Below, one piece after another: positions 19,824 to 32,493 of a stretch of 64,000 nt of DNA. Both the position numbers and the translations under genes were made by a program. How positions within the stretch are numbered: position 1 is the first letter of the stretch; every line of letters starts with the position of its first letter. Source of the DNA: Nematostella vectensis (taxonomy: Eukaryota; Cnidaria; Anthozoa; Actiniaria; Edwardsiidae); contig NC_064034.1 of NCBI RefSeq assembly GCF_932526225.1, positions 14,396,887 through 14,460,886 of the forward strand, written 5' to 3'. The notes beneath the pieces are model-generated. The model was not told the DNA's origin and did not search any database. It saw only the letters and a program-made list of their open reading frames with translations.

Positions 19824-22354
19824 TGTAAATTCTATTTCCATTTAATTCAAAAATTTATACTTGTTATTTATGATCTGTTATGAATACTTTGTTCAAATTT
19901 AACTATCCAAAAAATTGAGAGGATGTGTATTATAGTGACTATCAACTGAAGTCGTTTCTAATGTGACCTCTTGGCTGACCAGGAAACTATAATACGTTTT
20001 ATAATCATTACAAAAAGGCAAGGAAGGTTTAAAAGCATGCATATAATGTAAGACTTGCCACCATTATAGTAATTCACTTTTAGTCCTTGTTAACACATTG
20101 ACCCCTCAACCGGCCTGTACCGGCTTTGGGAAGTACCCACAACCCAAAAAATTCATAAATGCAAAATAAACACAACAAGATGAAGATACTCAGTCATCAG
20201 TCTAAGGGATAAATGGTCTTGCAGATATACATCCAACCAAGGTGTTGGCATCTGCTCTTAAGCCAAATAATAGCACAGGTTCTTTGACAAATCTCAAATC
20301 GAACAAGGAGAGAAAAGCCGAATCACCCCTCTCAATAAAACGCTCAAAATACCACACAAGGAAGAGAGATCAGCAAACACAGCTCAAGACACAAATAGAT
20401 ACCTTTATTCTGATCCTCCAGGTACATTTCCATGGCCTCAAAACACAATGTCCACTCCTTAAAGGATTGTTCAATCACGAAGATGTCTTTACGTATTGCA
20501 AAGCATTCTGGGAGATCCAGGGGAAAATTCACGAGGGGAGGGCCAGTCAACACTCCTCTCCCCAAAGTCAGATGGTTTTTTGTTAGTCTTTTCACCCCGA
20601 AGCCAAACAAATCAATTCCAGGTCATACAGACCTAGAATACAAGTGTAAACAATTTTGCAATCAATTTGGTTTCAGAAAAGACAGCATTTAGGAGAACTG
20701 TGGTGATTCATTAGAAAATTATTTTCTCATCCAGGCAAAGCCAAACAAGAAAAAATAATCACGAATCCACCTTTGCTTGCAAATATCCATAAGCAAAGCA
20801 CTCAATTATGCCCCAAAAACTTCATGATGTCCTTAGACACTCTGCTAATATGCTCATAGCTGTATTTTTGATGAAAAATACAAGCAACCATCAACTTGTG
20901 CTGGCTTCAGCACAACGACGAGGGATTAAAAGTGGGGACCGCAAAGCACTGTTGGAAAGCTTGGATACCGCTGACTAGGTGCAGCTGTGTTTGACTTTGA
21001 CGGGTTGTATAAAACTCAGAATAGGGGGGGAGGTATCTGTTTTCAGTCTGTTTTTTTGTAAATTCAGGTAAAAAAAAGCCAGGAGTCAATGGGTTAAATC
21101 TTTCAGAAAAGCTCTTGTGGTTAAGATTATGCTGCCACTCAAACAGTCTATTATTTTCCTGTAATAATAACAGTCTGTTATTTCGCTGCAATAGATATAA
21201 TTATATGAAATGAAAAGGAAAATATCCTGAAGTTTTTTTTTTATCTGCTACATTTTTAAATGTGTTTTGCTACTCAAAAAGCTTGATTGTTAACTTTTGT
21301 TTACTGTAAAATATCTTAGTTTACACAACTCCCTATTATAATTATCATTTTTTCACTTAATTATTATTGAAGTTTATTAACTGCACACATGCTACTCTTA
21401 CTATTAAATATTAACTGCAGGTATTGGCCTGCCAAAATATAGTGTATTAGAAGCACCTCTGAATGGTGTCAACATTTTTCTTTTAACGTCTGTATTTGTT
21501 CCTAACTGTTGAAACAGTCCACAAGATCCAGCAGGATAGAAGTTGTCAAGTGGTTTTCTTCCTGAACTTATTTGGCCCATTTTGTGTACATTCATTTTTG
21601 CATGGTGTTAACACAACATTTTTTTGGTGCAAGGCCAGATTTTTCTCTTCACGGACTGAAGCAGGACACCAACAAATCAAAGCTTTTAAATCCTGGTTAT
21701 GAAAGTCATAGTATGAAAGCTATTGACTTTTGCCTAGATTCTCAACGTCTTATCAAACCAGGAAAATAGACACAAACTGGGTATTTTGAAGCTAAGGCAA
21801 GGGAGTTTGTAGCTATATAGGGTGAATCATAATCATCTCACAATTGGCACAATGATAAAGAACCATTCAGCAACTAAAGGAAACGGATCACAATCCATAG
21901 ATCCCATGTCTATATACAAAAAAAAGGTTAGGTCAGTCTGAAAAAAAATCTTTTAATATTTGATAAGGGGCCCAAGCACCAGGAGTCCATTTCCCCAATT
22001 GATCCACAATATTTCAAGAGCCTGAAACTGTTTGAGTGACACCATCATCTTTCCTTTAATAACTCTTTTGAAATATTTTACAAGGGCCATTACTATAATG
22101 ATGGCAAGTCTTATTATAGGCCAGGATGACAGATATGCATGCTTTTATGCACTCCTGGCGTTTTTTGCAATGATTTGAAATGTTATTATGATTTCTGGAC
22201 AGCCAAGAGGTCAGTCCAAAGAAAGTCAAATTTGAACAAATTTAGATACCGCAAGTATGTAATACTTTAAGTATTCATAACAGATTATAAGTTAAATGAG
22301 TAAGTAGCAAGTATCAATTTTTTAATTAAGCTTAAAAATGGAAACAAAATTTAC
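19824..22354. mobile_element. 2.5-kb element with long (about 250 bp) inverted ends, non-coding
   Basis: 19,824-20,073 is the diverged inverse of 22,087-22,354. Shared landmarks, read inwards, are GTAAATTnTnTTTCCATTT, ATCTGTTATGAATACTTT, GACCTCTTGGCTG, GCATGCATA and GACTTGCCA. The 2 kb between the arms has only short, unconvincing open frames. Long arms without a transposase suggest a foldback or non-autonomous DNA transposon. I cannot name the superfamily and found no clear target duplication. Confidence 0.65.
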
Positions 22355-23159
22355 AAAAAAAGACACAAAAGTAATGCCTTTCATGTTAGTATACTTTTAC
22401 ATGTTTTTACAATTTCTTACCAGATCAGGGAAAGTTGAGTCCGTGGCAGGTCATGAGTGTTGGTATTTATGCGCATCATGACTAAATTCTTTCTTATACA
22501 AACACAATTACTTACAGTTTTGAAGAGCTGGTTTAAAATAAATGTAAAACAAAAAACAAGACATAAACTTCCGTATGTTACTTCTTACACTATTGTTAGT
22601 TAACTAGCAGTATCCAACACCTTATGAATGATAATATGGCCTCTCAGCGAGAGAATTTCGAGATCGAAACAAATGATCACTTATTTCCGAATTTATTGCT
22701 TTGCAAGAGCAAGAAAAAATGTCCTCGTAACAAAGTTTGAGTCCACTTATTGATAAATAATTAGTCCAAGGCTAGTGAGAAAATGTTTTTCTATCTGTGG
22801 CTAAAAGGGTTCAGAAATTAGGAGGCATATGACGATGTAGGAAGACTTTGAAAAGCAAGCGTCGTTTCCCCCTTCTCGACCACCATTTTTCCTTGAGACA
22901 AAGTCAAATTTTTCCGCCTGTTATCTGATTGGCTAATCTATGAAACGCCGTGACACTTATATAATACAGATGATTACCCTTACTTATGAGCCCCTGAATA
23001 GATACATTAATGTCTATTCAGAGCCTAAAAAAATAGTTCTTATTTAGTTACATTTTTGTGTCTACACAATATCTGCTAAAATTCATTTTATTTCTTTTAT
23101 TTAATGCTCTCTACTCTAGTAGCATAGGCCTTGTGCATATCTTTATTTACAAAGACCAG
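22355..23159. other. Non-coding, nothing recognised
   Basis: AT-rich sequence with no open frame, repeat structure or RNA signature that I can support. Confidence 0.6.
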
Positions 23160-24717
23160 GGAACACTAGTGTGAGTGAGAGTAGGGAAAACCTACAGTTT
23201 GTGTGAGTAGAGAAAACTTACAGTATGCGTGAGCAGGAAACACTTTCAATACGTATGAGCACGAAACACCTATAGTATGTGTGAGCAAGTAACACTTATA
23301 GTATGTGTGAGTGGGGAACACACTTATATGTGTGAGCAGGGAACACTTATAGTATGTGTGTGCAGGGAAAGCTTATTGTAAGTGTGAGCAGGGAACACTT
23401 ATCTTATAGTATGTGTGTGCAGGAAAAAAAATTGTAATATTTGTGAGCAGGGAACACTTATACAAGGGTTTCAGGTTAACAGTGGTCCATAAATAGGGAT
23501 GGAAGTTGTTTTATTTTATTAGTTCAAATAAAACTCGAATTAACTTTTTGTTTAAAAAGTAGCTAGTGCTTGGAAAATTCTAGCTGGCTGTTCTGCAGGC
23601 CTCAGTGCCTTAATGAAACCCCTGCTTATAGTATGTGTGACTTTTTTGAAGCCCCATCCCCCTCCTGAATGAATGCTGCTGTCTAAACTGTGATTTCTCT
23701 ATTCTTATCTTATGTTTTAGTAACATTTATGACAGCAAATCTTTAGTGGTTAAAAACTTTGTCTTGGATTTTTTTAAAGGTAAAAATTTTCTATACTATA
23801 TGCTGCAAGACTGGAGTAGGATATAAGGATGGTGTATTAAAATGTTTGTATTTACAAAAATCTGTAGTTGCATTTTCTATTAATTTAGTACTTAAACTTA
23901 GTAAAAGTGTTTAAAGAGGGACTGGAAATGTTCATCATGGGTATTTTTGGGCATGAAATGTTGGGCTCCCTTGCAGCAAAGATCTCCTGAAATCTCTTGG
24001 TCTTCAAAGCTACACTCAATAAAAGGACTATGTAAAATGCCAGGTACATTTATGAGTCCCGATTATTTTATGTAGAAATGTAGTAAATAAGGAAATATCT
24101 GTTCAGTATCAGTTGTTTATCAAATGCAGCTAACACACTTAAAGCTTGTAACCTCCTCTTTGCTATTGGTAGATAATATCATATTTATCATTATATAAAT
24201 AATACTAATATCACCAATATTTTTGGGGTTAGCTGCAAAAGAAGTGGATTGGGAGAGGGAGGTCTAGCATTTCATTACACTGGGGAAAAAAAATAAGATC
24301 AAATATAAGATCAAGCATTTCATTACGGTGGGGAAATAAATAAGATCAAATAAAATATAGCCCGGACTATGCATTTTTAACAAGTTGTATGTATGCAAGG
24401 CGGGTGGGAAGGATATATAAAGCATACAAAGGTTAAGTTTAATATTATGCATCTTTTTATTCTAAAACAATGGAAAACTCTAATCTTCAGGGGGGTCATA
24501 CCCTTATCTGCCCAAGAATACTCATATGAAAATATTGTGATAAAGCTGGCTCCGCTTTTAGGCAGTGCCTAAATCTATATATTTAGTAAAACTCATAACA
24601 AACACCGAACGTGTAACGCACACGGGAAGTAGGTCCCTGAAGTACATTAGACTAAGGATATCGTAGATATTCCAAGTGATTAAAGCAAAGCGGCTTACAT
24701 TAGTGATTTCTTTGACG
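23160..24717. repeat. Second copy of the 6.8-8.15 kb segment
   Basis: Starts with about ten units of the GTGTGAGCAGGGAACAC minisatellite (23,165-23,460) and then follows the first copy almost base for base. It includes a Helentron-like right end at 24,545-24,585. It stops at TTTGACG (24,717), where the 3.0-kb insertion begins. It contains no gene. Confidence 0.85.
24545..24585 (+). repeat. Helentron-like right terminus
   Basis: GCTGGCTCCGCT, the TTTAGGC-AGT-GCCTAAA hairpin and TCTATATATTTA, as at 7979, 17,553 and 61,583. Confidence 0.65.
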
Positions 24718-24719
24718 TC

Positions 24720-27718
24720 CACGATGGGCTCGCGGGCGCACGAAATCGGCGCTTTCAAATGCCGGCAGATTTCCCCACTTTCGAATGCATTTCGCTTCCA
24801 CGGTAACCAAAGGCGCGTTCTGTAAACAATGCACTGCCGATTGGCGCGAGCGCTGAAATCAGACCACCGAAGCAGCACAAATATTGTATCTGATGTTAAT
24901 AAAAATCCAGGATTCAAAAGAAAATTTCATTGTCTTTCTCATGAGAACCTCTTTTTTTCCCCGTAAGTCCTCTGTTTTTCAGAAACTGACAAAACTCTCG
25001 AGCGTATGATTGTCAATCGATCAGAATTTTCTGGCGAGTGGGATATCTACTCGAGCGTCCTCTGTAAAAACACGAGAAAATAACCTATCAAATCAGACGA
25101 ACAAACAAAACTTTCATGAACATTTTCTTTGTTATGCTTTTCTGTGTATATGTCTTGAAAATCAGCTCGTCTAACCTAAAGCTTTTCAAGTTATTAAAGT
25201 TTTTGTGAGGTTCTCTATTTCGCATCTAGTCGGAAAATGAGATGGTTCGAGCGTATAACGGGGATCGAGCGAATGAGTATCGATTTGATATCTAAATGAG
25301 ATTTTTGGCCGATAGTATTTCGGCAGAGGATCGAGTAACTATTGATCTGTCTTTCCGGAAATTTCTCAGCCAAAGGACAAAATGGCGACTGTTAATCTCT
25401 GCTTTGAAGGGAGAAATTTTCGCGCGCGTCCAGCGTTTCTCGAAGATGTGATGTTAGGACGAATCCGCAAGGATTGAATGAGTAATATTTTCTTTTTTGA
25501 TTTTCATTGATTTAAAAATCCTGAAAGAACAAAATGTTTAATATAGATTCAAGTAAACGTTCTATAAAATCCATCGACTTTAGTTTGGTTTTTGTGAAGT
25601 TATTAGCTTTCAAAGTCAGAGCAAGCGTAATTCTCAGTCCACTTTGCCGTGGTTCCCAATTGTTCAACCGTAGGCCCACTCTATTTCATATATTCATAAA
25701 TTCTTATTTTGTTATTTGAGAGTGTTTTTTGTACTTCACCCGCTAAAACCTGAACAGAGGGAAATTTGTTTACTTAAGCTATGTTCTTGTTAACTCTTCC
25801 ATCCTAAATCAGCACAACTAATTCAAAACAAACGATATTCCTGGATTGAGTTTGCTCTTAGGGCTGGACCCTTCACAGAATGTAGTTGTAGAATATCATC
25901 TGAAGGCTGGATGACACTTGCTTGTAGGTTTTTCCTTAGGTTTTAATTTAACTTTTGGAATGTGACAGGTCCAACATCTATTTTATTTGTATTAGTGCCT
26001 TCACATATGGAAAAAGGGTGCCCTTTACTTTGCTCCTATTTCTTGAGTGACCTACTGTATGGAGAACTTGGCAGGTAGGCATGCTTGACCTCCCCCTCTT
26101 TAGCTAAAAAGATTCCTTTGCATAAAAAATATATGAGTACTTGGTAGCAGCCACTGCACAGCTGCTCTAGAAGCTAGACTAGGAATTTGTCAAATCAGTT
26201 GAGTAGACTAATGTGTAGACAAAAACAAAAAGGACAGGCATCACTTACGTTATCATGAACATCCTAAATAATTGTCATCAGTTTCTTGAAGCACTTTAAC
26301 ACCTCCTCAGTCTCAAAGATTCTTTTTCTATTTCCACTAGACTATGGTCTCTACCACAGCGGTCCTTAGTCTTAGCCTAGTCTGACAGTAAGGACAGCTG
26401 CACAAAATACTTTGACATTGCATCAATGGTTATGTAAATGATTTGTCTGTTCATAACAAACCAAAAATGATTTTAGGACATGTAAGGAAAACTATGTTCA
26501 CCTGTGGCTATGCCATCCTCTATCACTTTTTGGTAATTTGTGGTTCCTTCTTATGATTTTGAGAGTCGGGTAAACAAAAACCCCCAGGATTCAAAAGAGG
26601 ATTAGTTTACACTAAGTTTGTTTTTGTCTTGCTTTCTATTGCTCTTAGTGATTTATATAGTAGGAGATAGAAGTTTCGTTTCTAACTCTTCTTTTATTGA
26701 TAAATAACTCAATAATAAAGTTTTGCTGCTGTAAAATTAAAGCAAGCTCTCCTGTACTCACTGTATAGGGCACCAATAACTATCAATCAAGTCTCACAAC
26801 TCTTAATTAATAAATACTCGGAAAATCTAGGGGCATATAATTTTTTAATTGATATAGTTGAATATATTTTGGTTGATATAGTTCTTTGGGTATCATGAAC
26901 TAAAGTTATCACCTTTTATGGGATTCACAAGATAAGGCATAGAAGAGGAAGATGGCTAACAAGGACTTGCAATAGCAAGTAAAAATAGAGCTTTTTTTAA
27001 GTAAAAGCAATCCAGAATAATAAAAATAGAGAAATCATAAATTCCACTCAGACAATAACAGGTATTCTAAACCCTTGTACAGTTGTTAATGAAATACACC
27101 AGTACAAGCCAAGTAGCTTGGAAGGATTTCATGAAAAAGGTGGAGTCATGTATCAAGGATTTTTATGACTGCTTCAAGCTGCAAAAGAGTAAGTGGATTT
27201 AAAAGACAATTCTAATACTACTATTTTTGCTTAGGAATATATTTTTTAGAGAAAAGATAAAGGCAAGATAAAAACTACTTTCTTGCCCAGTCATAATGAG
27301 ATGCTTGAGATAGGACTTTATCCTTCTAAGGAAATCTTCCAGAGACTTCTTCCTCGGGGATCTGTCCCATTGGGCCTCAATTTTCGTTCCTAGAGAAACA
27401 ATCACATTGCAACTTCTCTTGTGCAGCCTTGACAACTGATTGGTAAGAAAATATGCGTCGCTCTTCTCGAACCCTGACAAAATTATTTCTTCAGAGAGAC
27501 TCAAGCTTGTCATAGAAGCTCAAGTTTTTGCTGCTTTGGTTTTTATCTTCCACTATTAGTTGTTTTCCTTTCTAAATCCAATAATTTTGACAAGACTCCT
27601 TCGAACAGCCTTTGCCGCCATTTTTAATTCCGAGTGTTTTTGGATGGATAACCGCCGGTTTTTGCGGGCTCGCGAGAATACGAAAGCGCCGATTTTGACC
27701 ACTTATTAGCCCACCGTG
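24720..27718. mobile_element. 3.0-kb insertion with CACGRTGGGCT inverted ends
   Basis: Comparison with the uninterrupted copy at 8150/8151 defines the insertion exactly. It begins CACGATGGGCT and ends AGCCCACCGTG, with a second shared inner block (ATCGGCGCTTTC and its inverse). TC flanks both sides, perhaps a 2-bp target duplication. CAC ends with a 2-3 bp duplication recall the CACTA/EnSpm group, but no transposase is recognisable. Two small frames are worth noting: 25,382-25,477 plus (31 residues, ATG in AAAATGGCG context) and 27,513-27,199 minus (104 residues, basic, reading inwards from the right end). Confidence 0.7.
27199..27513 (-). CDS. Unrecognised 104-residue frame at the right end of the 3.0-kb insertion
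   Basis: Begins MTSLSLSEEIILSGFEKSDA and continues with a charged helical stretch (LTNQLSRLHKRSCNVIV, SPRKKSLEDFLRRIKSYLK). The second half becomes hydrophobic and Lys/Ser-rich, and may be intron read-through: a change of composition occurs after DFLRR. Its position just inside the inverted end, reading inwards, would suit a first exon of the element's own gene. I recognise no domain and it could be chance. Confidence 0.25.
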   Translation of the reverse strand: MTSLSLSEEIILSGFEKSDAYFLTNQLSRLHKRSCNVIVSLGTKIEAQWDRSPRKKSLEDFLRRIKSYLKHLIMTGQESSFYLAFIFSLKNIFLSKNSSIRIVF

Positions 27719-28692
27719 TCATATATATTCGTTTGTTGTTTATAACAAGTTAAGGGAAAACAAACAAAACAAAAGTCGACAGATTCCAACGTTTCGGAGT
27801 TTACTTGCATTCCTTCATCGAGCGGGTACTAAAGGTAACAGGTAATTTCGCCCACGTTGTTGTATCGCTCACGTATATCGCGCTGCTTTAGAAAAATCAA
27901 AACTAATGAAATACTCATGACGAGACGCAAACGACTTTAACTGTAAGTACCCCCAAAGGAATGTGTGTATGGTATATCCATAAAACAAAAAAGAAAAGAA
28001 TCGGTACATATCATAACTTTTAGAACATATTAGAACCCCTTTAGTACCGAATTGCGGTGGTTTCACCCACGTTGTTGCATCGCCCACGTCTTTAAGAGTA
28101 GTTTCCCCACGCATCAAGAGTTGCTTCGCCCACGCATCAAGATAATGTTCACAGTTTTTACATTACATTAGAGTATCATAAACCCGTGAAATACACCTTA
28201 GCGTATTTATCACTTGTACACTCGTATCATTGTTTTCTTTTGGCCTGGCTAGACTACTACACTAGACTAACACCTCGTGTTGCACCGAATCTTTGAGGAT
28301 ACAGACCCAGTGGTATTGATACAATTATTTTCTAAAATGTCTCTGTTTATCACACTTTACGCGATCTTTACGCAGAACGTAAAGATGCGTAAATTGTTAT
28401 CACCCTTAACGCCATTTTTACGCAGAACGTAAATATACGTGAATGTTTATCACCCTTTACGCGGAACGTAAAGAAGCGTAAATGTCGGTCAGCCTACACG
28501 CACATTTACACACATGCATAAAGGTGCGTAAATATGGATTTTCGTGCTGTGTTATTCCTTTTGCACCGGTTACCGTCATTTGTACTCTCCGACTTATCGT
28601 CTTCCCCATCAGCCTCCGACTCATCGTCTATGCATTTGATGAACTCCCCTTATCCACTTCCAATATCATTCATCCAATATCATCATTCCAAG

Positions 28693-28953
28693 CAGGGCCG
28701 GAAACAGGGGGGTCGGATTGGGTGGATATCCACCCCCTCTTTTTAAGTTAAAAAGAAAGTCGAAAGAAAATAAATGTCTGTGAGACGGAAGGTACTCTCC
28801 ATGTGCCTTCGCCTGCTTTGCTGACGCGACAAATCCAATTAAGCGTGAAGTATTGTTAGATCTATGTGACCTACCAAGAACCACTGGATCAGTTATAAGC
28901 CGTCTATCCGGCCATTATCCACCCCTTATTTTAAAATCCTGGATCCGCCCCTG
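28693..28953. mobile_element. MITE with CAGGG(G/C)CGGA ends, paralogue of 9118-9379
   Basis: Same ends and interior as the copy at 9118, in the same relative position within the duplicated block. Confidence 0.7.
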
Positions 28954-29267
28954 ACGCTTCATCCTCCTACTTTACCTCCTTTGAAAGGCCACTTTCACTT
29001 TCTGGCCCTTCGCTCCTAGCGTTCGCTACAGTCCTCCGTGCAAAGGAAATGGCATCGACTTGATCTCCCTTTAATATCCTCTTCTAGCAGTTGAGCTTCT
29101 CGTTCTCTATGTATAGATCAAGGACCGACACCTTTAGCTTCTTGTGCTTGCCCTCTCTATTGGGTTGTACCCAGTTATAGTTATCATACTTTTTCAACTT
29201 TTTCAACTTTTTATTCGTCTCTCAGCCTTCTCCTTGACTCTTTACTCTTTCTTTTCTTGAACACATA

Positions 29268-29467
29268 CAGGCGCGTACCCAAGATTTGCTGAAGGGGGGC
29301 TGCGTATTCATATGGAAAAAGCATAGTATTTGAAGAATGGCTGGAGAGGGCCGCGCAGTTATGGTCTAGTATGAAAAAAGCATAGTATTTGAAGATTTCT
29401 TAATAAGAAATAACCCACTTTTCTCCCCTAAAGGGAGGGGGATGCGCGCACCCCGTGTACGCGCCTA
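29268..29467. mobile_element. MITE with AGGCGCGTAC ends, paralogue of 9684-9891
   Basis: Same terminal repeats and interior as the first copy, slightly shorter because of an internal deletion near 29,310. Confidence 0.65.
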
Positions 29468-29600
29468 TCATGGGCCTTTAAATGACGATGGTGATGAAGA
29501 AAAAAGTCACCTAACCCTCGGCCATTGTGACTCATCAGAGTCACCGGAGAAAATTGGACCATATTGTAATAAATCCTACTCCATGCCCATTTATCTGATT

Positions 29601-31010
29601 ATGAGTTTTAGAATATGATGTAATTATATTATATATTATATATGAAGTAATTAAAGATGTTAATTGCACAACGGCCAGTCAATGGTTGACTCGAAACGTA
29701 ACACAACTATGTAGATTAATGAGTTCCATGTTGGGGTTTATGTGATGGAGCAAAGAAATATTCAACAAAAAATATTTGTTCAAAAAAATTTGGACCCTCC
29801 CCTAAGACCCTCCCCTCCCGCAAAAAAATCAGAGCTCCCCCCTTCCATCCCGCTAAATAATGACACGTCCCTTATGGATGCGTTTGTATAAGTCTGCTAT
29901 GCACGATTCACCTGTTCACAAAACACACACAAGAGAATAAAAGCCCACTGGAAATTACCTCTATTCCTTTGTCTTTTTTTGTATCTAAGTCCGTGTAATC
30001 CTTATCATTGTAGGAATACGACAAAGGCGTTTTTATTGCATACTGTTTAAATTTCATAGTGACTAAGTCGGCAACGGCTTTTTTCCTTTGTATCGCCAGC
30101 CAAGCGGAATAAAAAAAAGAGGCCTCTGCTAGCAGGGAAATGATGAATGTGTGATCAAGCTGAACATAAATAGAGTAATTGGATGGAATCATTGGGGTTG
30201 GATTGCAGTGTTCTAACCATCACGTATAATTATGAAACCCTGGTTCCAGGATCTCCTTCCTTCTCTTTCTTCATAGCATGAAACTCGCCAGTGCGCCAGG
30301 AACAATACGATTATTGTATAGAGTTTTTTTCCTGCAGTTGCCGTCGAGGATGTTTAAATTCCCTGGCAGTTATGGATGCGTTTGTATAAGTCTGCTATGC
30401 ACGATTCACTGATTTACAAAACAAACACAAGATAATAAAAACCCACTGGAAATAACTTCCATTCCTTTTTCTGTTTTTTTTTTGTATCTTAGTTTGTTAG
30501 TGCAAGTTGCATGGCAATGTAATCCTCATCATTGCGGGAAGAAGACAGAGGCGTGTTTAAATTTCATAGTGACTAAGTCGGCATCATGCCAGCATAGCCA
30601 GCATGTTTTTTCCAGCATGCACTTGTGTAGAACCCCCCTCCCCTCGACCTTTATTATGCATCATGTTCCATCACCCACAAAAAGGCACCCTATGTGAAAC
30701 ATAAAGCTCATGTTCAAAATAAATTGATGCTTTGATTATCAGGGAAGGCTTTTATGTGTCAAGGAGGTAATATTTATTTTTAAAAAGAGGATCAATTAAA
30801 GTTCCTCCCAGAAAAATGGGTGCTATTTTATTCTCTTCAATATTAAAATAATAAACAAATAAATACATATCACATTCCTATACATTAATAAGTATATCAG
30901 CAAATCACACTATCGTAGTGGATTTGACGTAAAAGTACCCAGTGCCTGCCTGTACTGTCCCGATTCCTTTTATTTATTTATTTTTTAAATTACCTTACCT
31001 CGTCTGCACA
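29601..31010. repeat. Shuffled non-coding repeats: a 496-bp-spaced duplication and an inverted copy of 6.2-6.75 kb
   Basis: TTATGGATGCGTTTGTATAA and the following 220 bp occur at about 29,873 and again at 30,369. From about 30,590 to 30,985 the sequence is the reverse complement of roughly 6200-6750. I see no gene in it. Confidence 0.75.
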
Positions 31011-31019
31011 TAATGAGAT

Positions 31020-31610
31020 GACAAAAGATTTCCAAAGATCCTCAGCCACTTGTTGGAAAGTGGGGGATTTTACTGAGAGACTTGGGACTGCCTACTGGTA
31101 ATAGTATGCTTTGTCAGTTTATCAGTGATGGCTTGCTCAAGGAACTGTTAGTCAGACGTGAGGCATCGATCTCGGATAGAGCTGTTAGACTGAAAAGAGA
31201 GATGACATGGTCACCAAATGGACAAGCTAGAAGGAAATGCTCTTCGGTATGTTTGTGGCTACATTCCCCTATTAATCAGACGGAAAGCCCAAAGATACAA
31301 GTCTGCCAAGCATGCATCAATTGTGACAAGTGGGTTCAGTCTGCAGACAAGTGCAACACTACAACTTCATTTCTCGAGTACACATCTAAGTGGACAAAAA
31401 GTGTTGACAGAGGAAGACTGGTCCATGTGAACGGCGAATTCTATGCGTCGTATTGAGGAGTTTGTTCGGAACTATTTCAATAATAGTTTTCTGATTAACT
31501 ACGCTGGTGGGAACTTGAAGCAAGCTATAATGGCTGAACTATTATGCTCCAAAGGTGTTGTTGTAATAGCTCGGTCAGGATAGGGTTTGGTGGCCCAGAG
31601 ACAAAGAATT
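31020..31610 (+). pseudogene. Decayed transposase-like fragment of uncertain family
   Basis: Pieces in different frames add up to one degraded protein. One frame reads DKLEGNALRYVCGYIPLLIRR, another EYTSKWTKSVDRGRLVHVNG, and a third RRIEEFVRNYFNNSFL. A block of the type ALRYVxGYxxxxxRxK followed by W-T-x-x-V-x-R-G-x-L is common in uncharacterised transposon-derived proteins of cnidarians. The frames change at least twice. It lies on the opposite strand to the P-element pseudogene to its right, so it is probably a separate element. Confidence 0.4.
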
Positions 31611-32493
31611 ACAATGAAGTTGGGACGTTTAACAATATAATTCACTCGCTCTCGACATCGGGTTTAAGTCTGAATCTGATACACCCAGCATCGTATTACT
31701 AGCGACCTAACTGTCATACAATCATCAACTTAATCTCTTAATCTGTTCCGCTACATCACGCACACATCACTACATTGTAATGGCATGTGACAGGATAACA
31801 CGCGACATTAATCGTGAGAAGATCAGTTTTAAAGTGTTCAAGATGGTTCTCGGACAATACACAGAATTACATGCCAAGTCATTTGTAAGGACATGGGTGA
31901 GAAAAGCCTGCACAAAGGACTGGCACAGCATACCCAATAGTCAGACCAGTCAAAAAATAGTGTACAAGTAGTTTGATTTTTTTAGTACAACCCAACTCAA
32001 ATTGAGATTAAGGTTTCTTAGTTTTGCTTCTTCCTGCTTGAACAGATAGCCAGTGTCAATAGCAAATCAAATTGGTCCACAACAAAGTATGTGAGTAGTT
32101 TATATTAATACACTTAGCTACCTGTAAGGTCCTTCTGCCATAAAATTCCATATGACAGGGCTCTCATTGAATTATGAATTTAAGGAAGTTAATACAATAA
32201 TGTAATGAGACAATTTTTTGGGAAATGATTATTTATTCTCTTTTTTCAGATATTGTTGTAAGTTAGTGATATGGCAAATGAATTCCAGATGGCAGTTGAA
32301 AGTATGTCAGAATTGCAAAATGATTAAAAATCAGATCTTAGAAAACACTTTGTGCTCATTGTCTACTCAAAGGGGAGTCGACGCCTCCTTGGCAAAGGGT
32401 TGCTGTCTGAAGGCTGTAGTCTCTTCCTTCCTCTGTTTCCTCTGCAGTTTCCTTTGGCAGAAGCCATAGCAGCAGAATTTGTAACATGCAAGG
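31611..32493. other. Non-coding, nothing recognised
   Basis: Short open frames only, none with a recognisable domain. It may be the 3' flank of the P-element pseudogene transcribed leftwards. Confidence 0.5.

Larger units (their letters stand above)
27719..29600. repeat. Second copy of the 8.15-10.0 kb segment
   Basis: Resumes the duplicated sequence after the insertion (ATATATATTCGTTTG...). Unlike the first copy it keeps an extra stretch of about 120 bp near 27,780-27,900 containing CCAACGTTTCGGAGTTT. It carries the same two MITEs (28,693-28,953 and 29,268-29,467) and a shortened TTTACGC tandem array (28,345-28,485). It contains no gene. Confidence 0.85.

Noticed and set aside
27778-27830. 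CGATGAAGG...CTCCGAAACG on the minus strand, reminiscent of hammerheads at PLE ends
   Set aside because: The core lacks the U of CUGAUGA, and no stem I or cleavage triplet is evident. It may be a relic, but I cannot support it.
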